Assembly: GCA_030538335.1 (NCBI GenBank)
Contig: JAUNUE010000138.1
Span: 1-5,157, forward strand
From: Allobrachymonas sp.
GTDB lineage: Bacteria > Pseudomonadota > Gammaproteobacteria > Burkholderiales > Burkholderiaceae_C
Direction: 5' to 3'
DNA: 5,157 bases
Each line of letters begins with the position of its first letter. Within the stretch, counting starts at the first letter, position 1. This document shows positions 1-5,141 of this stretch, piece after piece. The notes under the pieces were generated by a model, which had not been told where the DNA came from, did not search any database, and worked only from the letters and a program-made list of their open reading frames with translations. The translations under genes were made by a program, and so were the position numbers.

Positions 1-714
1 GCCTATCTGGGCGTGCTGGTCGATGACCTGATCACCAAAGGCGTGACTGAACCCTACCGCATGTTCACCAGCCGCGCCGAATTTCGCCTGCAACTGCGCG
101 AAGACAATGCCGACATGCGCCTGACCGAAACAGGCCGCAAACTGGGGCTGGTGGACAATGCACGTTGGGAGGCATTCAGCCGCAAACGCGATGCTGTTTC
201 ACGTGAAACAGAACGCCTCAAATCCACTTGGGTCAATCCGCGCAATCTGCCTGTGGCCGAATCCGAGCGGGTACTCGGCAAAGCCATTGAACACGAGTAC
301 AACCTGTTTGACCTGCTGCGCCGCCCCGATGTGGCGTATGCGGAGTTGATGACAATGGATGGTGGCAAGTACGCCAGTGCTGATGTTTCACGTGAAACAC
401 TGGGCGATCTGCAGCCATCTGTGGTCGAGCAGGTGGAAATCGCCGCCAAATACGCAGGCTACATCCACCGCCAGCGCGACGAGGTGGAGCGCGCCGCGCA
501 TTACGAAAGTCTCAAGCTGCCGTCGGAGCTTGACTATATGCAGATACCTGCGTTGTCGATCGAAGTGCGGCAAAAGCTGCAAAAGTACCGGCCCGAAACC
601 CTGGGGCAGGCCAGCCGTATTTCAGGCGTTACCCCTGCGGCTATCTCGTTGTTGCTGGTGCATTTGAAGAAGGGCGGGTTCAAGGGGTTTGCAATAGCAG
701 GGCAGGCGGTGTGA
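1..714 (+). CDS. mnmG: MnmG (GidA) C-terminal part, tRNA uridine-34 carboxymethylaminomethyl-modifying enzyme; 5' end outside window
   Basis: This is the last 237 codons of MnmG, open in frame from base 1, so the start lies to the left; the E. coli protein is about 630 residues. MnmG is an FAD enzyme that works with MnmE to install cmnm5 at the wobble uridine of certain tRNAs in the cytoplasm. Recognisable conserved stretches are AYLGVLVDDL, EPYRMFTSRAEFRL with LREDNAD after it, RLKSTWV, EQVEIAAKYAGYI and, near the end, the helical C-terminal signature GQASRISGVTPAAIS, which belongs to the part that contacts MnmE and tRNA. Two identical parS palindromes lie inside the gene, each read as Val-Ser-Arg-Glu-Thr. 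They fall in segments that align poorly with E. coli MnmG, so they probably do not disturb the fold. The stop codon overlaps the rsmG start, so the two are co-transcribed. Confidence 0.97.
   Translation, partial: AYLGVLVDDLITKGVTEPYRMFTSRAEFRLQLREDNADMRLTETGRKLGLVDNARWEAFSRKRDAVSRETERLKSTWVNPRNLPVAESERVLGKAIEHEYNLFDLLRRPDVAYAELMTMDGGKYASADVSRETLGDLQPSVVEQVEIAAKYAGYIHRQRDEVERAAHYESLKLPSELDYMQIPALSIEVRQKLQKYRPETLGQASRISGVTPAAISLLLVHLKKGGFKGFAIAGQAV
195..210. other. parS: parS centromere-like ParB-binding site 1 (inside mnmG)
   Basis: The sequence TGTTTCACGTGAAACA is a perfect 16-bp palindrome and identical to the known bacterial parS consensus bound by ParB (Spo0J), where ParB-CTP clamps load and spread. 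It lies within the mnmG reading frame and encodes Val-Ser-Arg-Glu-Thr. Location near gidA/gidB is typical of chromosomal parS clusters. Binding in this organism is inferred from the exact match. Confidence 0.93.
384..399. other. parS: parS centromere-like ParB-binding site 2 (inside mnmG)
   Basis: This is a second exact copy of TGTTTCACGTGAAACA, 189 bp after the first and in the same codon phase, again encoding Val-Ser-Arg-Glu-Thr. The flanks of the two copies differ, so this is not a recent duplication of a longer segment. The spacing is 18 turns at 10.5 bp per turn, so both sites could face the same side of the helix, which is an inference. Confidence 0.93.
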
Positions 715-1352
715 TGCACCCGCTATCCGTCTCCTTGGTTCAGGGCACCCAATCGCTCGGCCTGTCGCTTATCGAAAAGCAACACCAGCAGTTGCTGGCC
801 TACCTCGATCTGCTGGCCAAGTGGAACAAAACCTACAACCTTACGGCGCTGCGTGACCCGGCGGAAATGCTCACCCACCATCTGTTGGACAGCCTCTCAA
901 TCATCGCGCCCTTGCAGCGCCACACGGAGGGCAGGCCAATTCAACTGCTGGATGTAGGCAGCGGCGGCGGTTTGCCGGGAGTGGTGATTGCCATCTGTTG
1001 TCCTGAAATCCAGGTGACGTGCGTGGATGCCGTCGCCAAGAAAGCAGCCTTTGTCCAGCAGGCGGCGGGCGTCTTGACCTTGCCTAATTTGCGCGGCCTG
1101 CATGCGCGGGTGGAAAAAGTCAGCAATACGTTCGAGGTGGTTGCCTCACGAGCCTTTGCCTCTTTACCCGACTTTACGGCCTGGTCGGCGCAGACTTTGG
1201 CAGAAGAAGGAGTCTGGTTGGCGATGAAAGGCAGGCATCCCGCGGAAGAGATTGTGGCTTTGCCTGCATCGGTAGATGTGTTTCACGTGGAACAATTGCG
1301 TGTGCCGGGGCTTGACGCTGAGCGGTGCCTGGTCTGGATGCGCAAGGTTTGA
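714..1352 (+). CDS. rsmG: RsmG (GidB), 16S rRNA (guanine-527-N7)-methyltransferase
   Basis: RsmG transfers a methyl group from SAM to N7 of G527 in 16S rRNA; in other bacteria its loss gives low-level streptomycin resistance. The protein is 212 residues from the ATG, close to the 207 of E. coli. Visible marks are WNKTYNLTAL (about 37-46), the HHLLDSL helix (about 55-61), the SAM-binding loop LLDVGSGGGLPG (about 78-89), an acidic strand end VDA, and ASRAFASL further on, all in the order expected for the family. The ATG at 714 shares its A with the mnmG stop (TGATG), pointing to translational coupling; a GTG three bases earlier is the alternative start. A third parS site lies near the 3' end and is read as Val-Phe-His-Val-Glu-Gln just before the conserved LRVPGLDAER tail. 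No clear terminator follows. Confidence 0.97.
   Translation: MHPLSVSLVQGTQSLGLSLIEKQHQQLLAYLDLLAKWNKTYNLTALRDPAEMLTHHLLDSLSIIAPLQRHTEGRPIQLLDVGSGGGLPGVVIAICCPEIQVTCVDAVAKKAAFVQQAAGVLTLPNLRGLHARVEKVSNTFEVVASRAFASLPDFTAWSAQTLAEEGVWLAMKGRHPAEEIVALPASVDVFHVEQLRVPGLDAERCLVWMRKV
1279..1294. other. parS: parS site 3, hybrid half-sites (inside rsmG)
   Basis: The sequence TGTTTCACGTGGAACA differs from a perfect palindrome at one symmetric pair. Its left half matches the Bacillus-type half-site (TGTTTCAC) and its right half the Pseudomonas-type half-site (GTGGAACA). The central CACGTG and outer TGTT/AACA are intact, and both half types are known to bind ParB. It lies in the rsmG frame near the 3' end. 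Confidence 0.88.
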
Positions 1353-1525
1353 ATAAAAATACGGGCGTGGATTATCAAATACGCATAGCGTTGCCTTGCG
1401 CCACAAGATGAAGTGTCCCGTCAGCCGGGCATCATTTGTGCCAAATGCTGGATGGATGAGCGGGTAGCTTTGTCTTGTGCTCGCCTCGTTTGTGGCGCTG
1501 GAAACGACATAGGATGTGTAGCTGA

Positions 1526-1542
1526 TGCGGTACAGAACCGCA
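1526..1542 (+). repeat. Small inverted repeat just before the ribosome binding site of the SnoaL-like gene
   Basis: TGCGGT and ACCGCA form a 6-bp stem around a 5-base loop (ACAGA). The stem ends one base before the AGAAAGGA-like ribosome binding region at 1543-1549, so a leader RNA would fold directly beside it. It could affect initiation or be chance; no T-tract follows, so it is not a terminator. The rest of the 201-bp spacer 1353-1553 holds no convincing gene, promoter or terminator. Confidence 0.35.
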
Positions 1543-1553
1543 GAAAGGACATC

Positions 1554-1928
1554 ATGGACACCACCCTCGCGCAGCGGGCCACCGGGTTTTTGCAAATGAC
1601 GGCGGCAGGCCAGGTGCGCGCTGCTTACGACCGCTTTGTGGCAGAAGATTTTGTGCACCACAACGCCTGGTTCAAAAGCGACCGGGCATCGTTGCTGCTG
1701 GCGATGGAGCAAAGCGCCGAGGCAGAACCCAACAAGGCCTTTGCCATAAAGCAGGTCATTGCCGAGGGCGATCGTGTGGCCGTGTATTCGCATCTGCAGC
1801 GGATGGAGGCGGGCAAGGAATACGCTGTCATGCACATTCTGCGGTTTGACAACGGCAAGATCGTGGAGATGTGGGATATGGGTCAGGAAATTCCGCCCGA
1901 TTCGCCCAATATTCTGGGCATGTTCTGA
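1554..1928 (+). CDS. SnoaL-like / NTF2-fold family protein, function unknown
   Basis: The product is a 124-residue cytosolic protein of the NTF2-like superfamily, resembling the proteins annotated as predicted SnoaL-like aldol-condensation enzymes. Residues 22-36 (RAAYDRFVAEDFVHH) match the first helix and strand of such folds. Then come FKSDRASLL (40-48), VIAEGDRVAVYSHL (68-81), a typical central strand, and MHILRFDNGKIVEMWDMGQ (93-111), followed by the PPDSPN-xx-GMF ending seen in close family members. His35, His36, His80 and Asp108 would line a pocket in this fold, but no catalytic set is proven. The ATG at 1554 is chosen because AAAGGA lies 4 bases upstream and family similarity begins after it; the frame is open further upstream to 1413 but that part looks non-coding. 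Substrate unknown. Confidence 0.85.
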   Translation: MDTTLAQRATGFLQMTAAGQVRAAYDRFVAEDFVHHNAWFKSDRASLLLAMEQSAEAEPNKAFAIKQVIAEGDRVAVYSHLQRMEAGKEYAVMHILRFDNGKIVEMWDMGQEIPPDSPNILGMF

Positions 1929-1977
1929 TAGCTGCCAGAACAAGAAAGAGCCAAATTTCTGCTCTACATAGAGAATA

Positions 1978-1996
1978 AACGCATACTTGATGCGTT
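1978..1996. repeat. Perfect 7-bp inverted repeat between the SnoaL-like and tfoX-like genes
   Basis: AACGCAT and ATGCGTT flank a 5-base spacer (ACTTG). It lies 27 bases before the tfoX-like start and overlaps the first bases of a TTGACA hexamer (1995-2000). There is no T-tract on the + side, so it is a poor terminator; a small operator or chance are the alternatives. Confidence 0.35.
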
Positions 1997-2022
1997 GACA
2001 AAACCACGCCGGAACCCCAATC

Positions 2023-2358
2023 ATGGCCACCGACCCGTCGTTTGTTGAATACGTCGCAGAACAATCCGGGCTGGGCGACCGGTTGACCACCAGGAAGATG
2101 TTTGGTGAATACGCGCTGTACCTGGGTGGCAAGGTCGTTGGCTTTGCCTGCGACAACAGCGTCTTCATCAAGCCGCTGCAAGCCACAGAACACCTGACGC
2201 AACCGTTGCCCAAGCGGCCTCCGTACCCCGGTGCCAAGCTCTATCCGGTTGCCGATGAGTGGCTCGACGACACGGAACGGTTCCAGCAACTGCTGCTGGC
2301 TACAGAAGCCGCCGCGCCTTTGCCTAAACCAAAAACAGGCAAAAAGAAGGTAGCTTGA
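2023..2358 (+). CDS. TfoX N-terminal-domain protein
   Basis: The 111-residue protein consists of a single TfoX N-terminal domain. Clear family marks are the N-terminal helix FVEYVAEQ (7-14), the signature RKMFGEYALYLGGKVVGF (24-41), the following DNSVFIKP (44-51), and YPVADEWLDD in the second half. The domain is shared with the competence regulator TfoX/Sxy, but here the C-terminal TfoX domain is missing, as in many stand-alone small proteins of unknown role, so a competence function should not be assumed. The tail PKPKTGKKKVA is lysine-rich and probably disordered. The ATG is supported by similarity from the first residues; the ribosome binding site is weak (CCGGAA, 2009-2014). It follows the SnoaL-like gene by 94 bp on the same strand and converges with the degV gene. 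Confidence 0.88.
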   Translation: MATDPSFVEYVAEQSGLGDRLTTRKMFGEYALYLGGKVVGFACDNSVFIKPLQATEHLTQPLPKRPPYPGAKLYPVADEWLDDTERFQQLLLATEAAAPLPKPKTGKKKVA

Positions 2359-2371
2359 TCGCACTTGAAAC

Positions 2372-2400
2372 CTGCGCTAGTGGCAAGCGTGGATATTTTA
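2372..2400 (+). terminator. Possible weak terminator after the tfoX-like gene
   Basis: A short stem pairs 2372-2378 with 2386-2392 (four Watson-Crick core pairs CGCT/AGCG, two G-T wobbles and one outer C-G) around a 7-base loop, followed by the T-rich ATATTTTA. It lies in the 74-bp gap between two convergent genes, where termination is expected. The stem is weak, so the call is tentative. Confidence 0.3.
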
Positions 2401-2432
2401 TTGCCTTCCCGCTGGAGGGAGGAAAACAAGGG

Positions 2433-3286
2433 CTACGCAGCCACGCGCCAGACGATCAAGCCAGCCCCATCAGGTCCAGTGTGGGCGGCGATGACGGGGG
2501 TCATTGACGTGGAGCGCCAGCTTTTCGCCGGGAAATGATCGCCCAGCAAATCCTGCAGCAGGTGGTTGGTGCTTTCGACGCCAAACTTGATCATATGGAC
2601 GCGGTAGTGCCCGCTGTTGGCGTAATCATGAGCGGAATTGATCATGGCCTCCAGGGCGCGTTCCAGTGTGCGCACCTTGGCGTGTGGCGTGATGGCGCCG
2701 TCCGTCATTTGCAGCACTGGGCGCATCTGCATCAGATTGCCGATAAAGCCCGCCGCGGCCGAAAGACGCCCCGATTTGACGAGGTAATCGAGCTTGCCTA
2801 CCGTCATGAAAGCGGCCTGCTGGCTGCGCATCAGCATCAGTTGGCTCATGATGCCCGGTATTTTCTGGTTTTGTTTCAAGGCCCGCTCAGCCTCCAACGC
2901 CAGGCGCGCTTCTCCGTAGGCGGCGATACGGGTATCGAATACCCAAATCTGCAGTTTGTCCTTGAACATGGGGGCGACAGACCGCACGAGGTCATAGGTC
3001 TGGCTGATCTTCGATGAAAGTGCAGTACCAGCGCCTGCTCGTAGCCCTCATCAACCAGTTGTTTGAAAAAGGCCACCACTTCTGCTTGCGTAGGAGGTGA
3101 TGTGGTTGCCAGGTTGCCCGGATTGCGGATCATCCATTTGTGGAAGTCCTCAGCGTGAAGATCAACCCCGTCGCGGTAGTCATATCCCTGCATCTGTATG
3201 TGCAAGGGCAGGATGCGGATGTCGTGGGGTTCGGGCCAATGGGCAAGCCCGCTCGTGGAAGCGCAGACAACTACGGATCGTGTCAT
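2433..3286 (-). pseudogene. DegV family fatty-acid-binding protein gene, interrupted by a one-base deletion
   Basis: DegV proteins bind a fatty acid; the related FakB proteins hand it to the kinase FakA for phosphorylation, but the role of proteobacterial members is uncertain. From the ATG at 3286 (AGG six bases upstream) the frame gives 90 residues: a first strand VVVCASTSG (5-13), ILPLHI, YRDGVDL (37-43) and TTSPPT (61-66), the family's lipid-pocket motif. At 3017-3019 the run is one base short. Zero frame then reads unrelated sequence and stops at 2876 (136 residues). In the shifted frame the expected SSKISQTYD follows directly, and 194 residues run on through GKLDYLVKSGRLS and IAAHTGPDGAG to the stop at 2433. 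With the base restored the protein is 284 residues, normal for DegV. Both halves are otherwise intact, so either recent inactivation or a sequencing error in a homopolymer is likely. Confidence 0.88.
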
Positions 3287-3309
3287 GGAAAACCTGAATT
3301 TGGTTGGTG

Positions 3310-3339
3310 GCAGTTTTCCGATCCATGCGGGAGAACTGC
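3310..3339. repeat. 10-bp dyad in the degV upstream region, possible operator
   Basis: The arms GCAGTTTTCC (3310-3319) and GGAGAACTGC (3330-3339) are inverted repeats matching at 9 of 10 positions, with a 10-base spacer. The arm centres are 20 bp apart, about two helical turns, as for many dimeric repressors. It sits 24 bp before the degV start and on the shared side of a divergent region. It could instead be an RNA hairpin; on the + strand the odd pair becomes a G-U wobble. Confidence 0.45.
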
Positions 3340-3424
3340 AACGCAAAATCAGGTCGGAGCGAACTGCATGATTTTGGTGGAAAAACAAACAGGTGCTGAT
3401 ATCTTAGTAAAAGATGAATGATTT

Positions 3425-3451
3425 TTGACATAAGTGTGAAATATTTACGAT
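3425..3451 (+). promoter_or_regulatory. Candidate sigma-70 promoter in the AT-rich patch
   Basis: A perfect TTGACA -35 hexamer at 3425-3430 is followed after 15 bp by TACGAT (3446-3451), matching four of six -10 positions. The spacing is short of the ideal 17. It would transcribe towards the transporter with a leader of about 185 bases. Confidence 0.25.
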
Positions 3452-3641
3452 GTTTATGGAACAACACGGGTTGGCCAGAATGTTGTCATGCAACTGCCAC
3501 ATGAGGTACACAAATGGCAGGCCATGCTCGAAGCTTGCGCACACGCGAGACCGGGCAGATTTTCAGAGAGTGCCGCAGCGATGCGGTAAAGTCCGGCCTT
3601 GCGCTTTTCCATCACCGCGCCCAGTTGCGCCTGTTCTTGCC

Positions 3642-4457
3642 ATGCCGCCCATCGAATACCTTTTGCTGTTTGCCGCCCTCGGTTGTGTGGTGGGTTTCAT
3701 GGCGGGCCTGCTGGGCATTGGCGGTGGCGGTATTGCCGTACCTTCGCTCACGGCCCTGTTCCTGTCGATGGGCGTAGCCAAGGGCGAGGTGGTGCATCTG
3801 GCATTGGGCACGTCGATGGCGGCGATGATCGTGACGGCGTTTTCGAGCATGCGCAGCCACTCGAAACGCGGCAATGTGCTGGTGCCGATCGTCAAGGCGC
3901 TGGCACCGGGCATCATCGTGGGCACCTTTGCGGCCACGTTTCTTGCAGCGAAGCTCCCGGCGCGGGCGCTGGCGATTTTTTTCGCGGCGTTCATGGCGTT
4001 TGCGGCGTTCCAGATGTTCCGTGGTACGCCGCCGGGTGACGGCTCGCGCCAATTGCTGCCCGCGCCGTGGTTGTTTGGCGGCGGCTTGCTGATCGGCGCG
4101 GTCTCGGCTCTGGTGTCGATTGGCGGCGGCTCGCTGACCGTGCCGTTTCTCAACTGGCAGTCGGTCGATATCAGAAAAGCCATCGGCACCTCCAGCGCCG
4201 TGGGTTTTCCCATCGCCATTGCGGGCACCGTGGGCTATGCCATCAACGGCGCCATGGCGGCGGGGCAGGCCAGCAGCCAGCCGCTCACGGCCGGGTTTGT
4301 CTATCTGCCTGCGGCCCTTTTGCTCGCCAGCGGCAGCTTTTTCATGGCACCTGTGGGGGCCACGGTGGCGCAGAAGATGCAGGTGGCGCCGCTCAAGCGC
4401 CTGTTTGGCCTGCTGCTGCTGGGCCTGAGCCTGCGGATGCTGTTCTCGGTGCTGTGA
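3642..4457 (+). CDS. TSUP family (TauE/SafE-like) inner-membrane transporter
   Basis: The 271-residue protein is highly hydrophobic with roughly eight membrane spans and belongs to the TSUP (DUF81, sulfite exporter TauE/SafE) family, whose members move sulfite, sulfoacetate, thiosulfate or related anions. The internal duplication typical of the family is visible: GLLGIGGGGIAVP (22-34) in the first half is echoed by ALVSIGGGSLTVP (156-168) in the second, and HLALGTSMAAM (52-62) by AIGTSSAVGFP (180-190). A charged linker (about 127-137) separates the halves. The ATG at 3642 is chosen because the first span YLLLFAALGCVVGF begins right after it; no strong ribosome binding site is seen. No sulfur-metabolism gene lies nearby, so the substrate cannot be named. 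The next gene begins 93 bp downstream on the same strand. Confidence 0.9.
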   Translation: MPPIEYLLLFAALGCVVGFMAGLLGIGGGGIAVPSLTALFLSMGVAKGEVVHLALGTSMAAMIVTAFSSMRSHSKRGNVLVPIVKALAPGIIVGTFAATFLAAKLPARALAIFFAAFMAFAAFQMFRGTPPGDGSRQLLPAPWLFGGGLLIGAVSALVSIGGGSLTVPFLNWQSVDIRKAIGTSSAVGFPIAIAGTVGYAINGAMAAGQASSQPLTAGFVYLPAALLLASGSFFMAPVGATVAQKMQVAPLKRLFGLLLLGLSLRMLFSVL

Positions 4458-4503
4458 ACGGCTCTGGCCACACGGGCAATCCATAACCCGGCATGGCCCG
4501 GCT

Positions 4504-4531
4504 GCGTGTTACGCTTGCAAGCACCGCACGC
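4504..4531. promoter_or_regulatory. Symmetric dyad upstream of the thioesterase gene, possible operator
   Basis: A perfect 10-bp palindrome GCTTGCAAGC (4513-4522) is flanked, at equal distance of four bases on each side, by GCGTG (4504-4508) and its complement CACGC (4527-4531). All 20 of these positions obey one twofold axis. The element ends 19 bases before the ATG at 4551, where a repressor would block transcription or initiation. Which regulator binds is unknown, and chance in GC-rich DNA is not excluded. Confidence 0.4.
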
Positions 4532-4550
4532 GTTGACCGAAAGCCCTTGC

Positions 4551-5066
4551 ATGACTGAACCTGCCGCCCCCAGAACCACCACGCTCACGGTGCTGATGAC
4601 GCCCGACATGGCCAATTTTTCGGGCCATGTGCATGGCGGCGCCATTTTGCGCCTGCTCGATCAGGTGGCCTATGTCTGCGCGGCGCGCTATTCGGGCCGC
4701 TATGTGGTCACGGCTGCGGTCGACCAGGTCACTTTCCGCGCGCCGGTGCATGTGGGCGAGCTGGTCACTTTTCTCGCCTCGGTCAATTTCACCGGCATCA
4801 CGTCCATGGAAGTGGGTGTGCGCGTAGAGGCCGAAAGCGTGCGCGAACGCACCTCGCGCCATGTGATGACGTGTTATTTCACCATGGTCTCGGTAAACGA
4901 AGAAGGCCACCCCATCAAGGTCACACCCATTCAGGCCGAAACGCCCGACGAAAAACGCCGCTGGGCCGCCGCGCAGTTGCGCCGTGCCTTCCGCAAGGAG
5001 ATCGAACAGCGCAGCCTCGAAATCCGCCAACACCCCGAAGATTTTCTGGATGCGGCCAAGGAGTAG
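4551..5066 (+). CDS. Acyl-CoA thioesterase, hotdog fold (YciA / BACH-like)
   Basis: This 171-residue cytosolic protein belongs to the hotdog-fold acyl-CoA hydrolases, which split acyl-CoA into free acid and CoA. Visible marks are TLTVLMTPDMANFSGHVHGG (11-30), the long helix AILRLLDQVAYVCA (31-44) carrying the likely catalytic Asp37 after the HGG turn, then VDQVTFRAPVHVGELV, the characteristic strand-turn-strand, and TSMEVGVRVEAES as the next strand. The C-terminal tail after TPDEKRRW is charged and helical, with RKEIEQRSLE. The ATG at 4551 has GAAAG seven bases upstream and family similarity starts soon after; the frame is open to a GTG at 4506, but that would place the dyad inside the gene. 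Acyl chain preference cannot be read from the sequence. It may share a transcript with the transporter or be separately controlled by the dyad. Confidence 0.92.
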   Translation: MTEPAAPRTTTLTVLMTPDMANFSGHVHGGAILRLLDQVAYVCAARYSGRYVVTAAVDQVTFRAPVHVGELVTFLASVNFTGITSMEVGVRVEAESVRERTSRHVMTCYFTMVSVNEEGHPIKVTPIQAETPDEKRRWAAAQLRRAFRKEIEQRSLEIRQHPEDFLDAAKE

Positions 5067-5118
5067 CGCGGGGCTTGTACCCACCGGCACTCCTTCCCGA
5101 TCGATTATTTATCCAAGG

Positions 5119-5141
5119 AAAACCCCCGGCTTTGCCGGGGG
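5119..5141 (-). terminator. Intrinsic terminator read on the minus strand
   Basis: CCCCCGGC (5123-5130), loop TTT, and GCCGGGGG (5134-5141) make a perfect 8-bp GC stem. AAAA at 5119-5122 becomes a TTTT tract only on the minus strand, and ACTGCC follows on the + side. It therefore best serves a minus-strand gene lying to the right of the window, converging on the thioesterase gene, though it may also slow + strand transcripts. Confidence 0.7.

Larger units (their letters stand above)
3287..3641. other. 355-bp divergent intergenic region between degV and the TSUP transporter gene
   Basis: No gene is recognisable here. From left to right it holds the degV leader with a weak AGG ribosome binding site (3293-3295 on the minus strand), the dyad 3310-3339, an AT-rich patch at about 3370-3460 unlike the GC-rich surroundings, an inverted pair CTGCCA (3494-3499) / TGGCAG (3515-3520), and a small hairpin CCGCA-GCGA-TGCGG (3573-3586) with a GNRA-type loop. 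The transporter frame stays open upstream to 3450, but the translated segment is rich in Cys, Arg and His and resembles no membrane protein start. Confidence 0.6.

Noticed and set aside
1353..1553. Possible parA remnant in the spacer after rsmG
   Set aside because: No Walker-type KGGVGKT-like sequence or other ParA stretch could be read in any frame I checked.
1995..2000. TTGACA as -35 of a promoter for the tfoX-like gene
   Set aside because: No -10-like hexamer lies 16-18 bp downstream; that position is already the start codon region.
1164..2237. Open minus-strand frame of 357 codons
   Set aside because: It runs antisense through the end of rsmG, the spacer, the SnoaL-like gene and most of the tfoX-like gene, all of which have clear family matches on the + strand. 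Its translation shows no recognisable motif and includes the parS shadow peptide.
2405..2422. Inverted repeat CTTCCC / GGGAGG as degV terminator
   Set aside because: On the minus strand one pair becomes an A-C mismatch and no T-tract follows the stem.
2535..3017. Open + strand frame of 160 codons opposite degV
   Set aside because: The minus strand carries unmistakable DegV sequence here, so this is its shadow.
3010..3025. Programmed -1 frameshift in degV
   Set aside because: The site CAC-TTT-CAT is not a standard slippery heptamer and I see no stimulating stem-loop or pseudoknot, so mutation or sequencing error is simpler.
3612..4484. Open minus-strand frame of 290 codons opposite the transporter
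   Set aside because: The translation is rich in Arg, His and Gln with no fold-like pattern, which is the usual shadow of a GC-rich membrane protein gene.
4509..5090. Open minus-strand frame of 193 codons opposite the thioesterase
   Set aside because: The + strand protein is a clear hotdog thioesterase; the antisense product shows no family features.
5108..5116. TTATCCAAG resembling a DnaA box
   Set aside because: It departs from TTATCCACA at two positions and stands alone, so it gives no support for a replication origin here.
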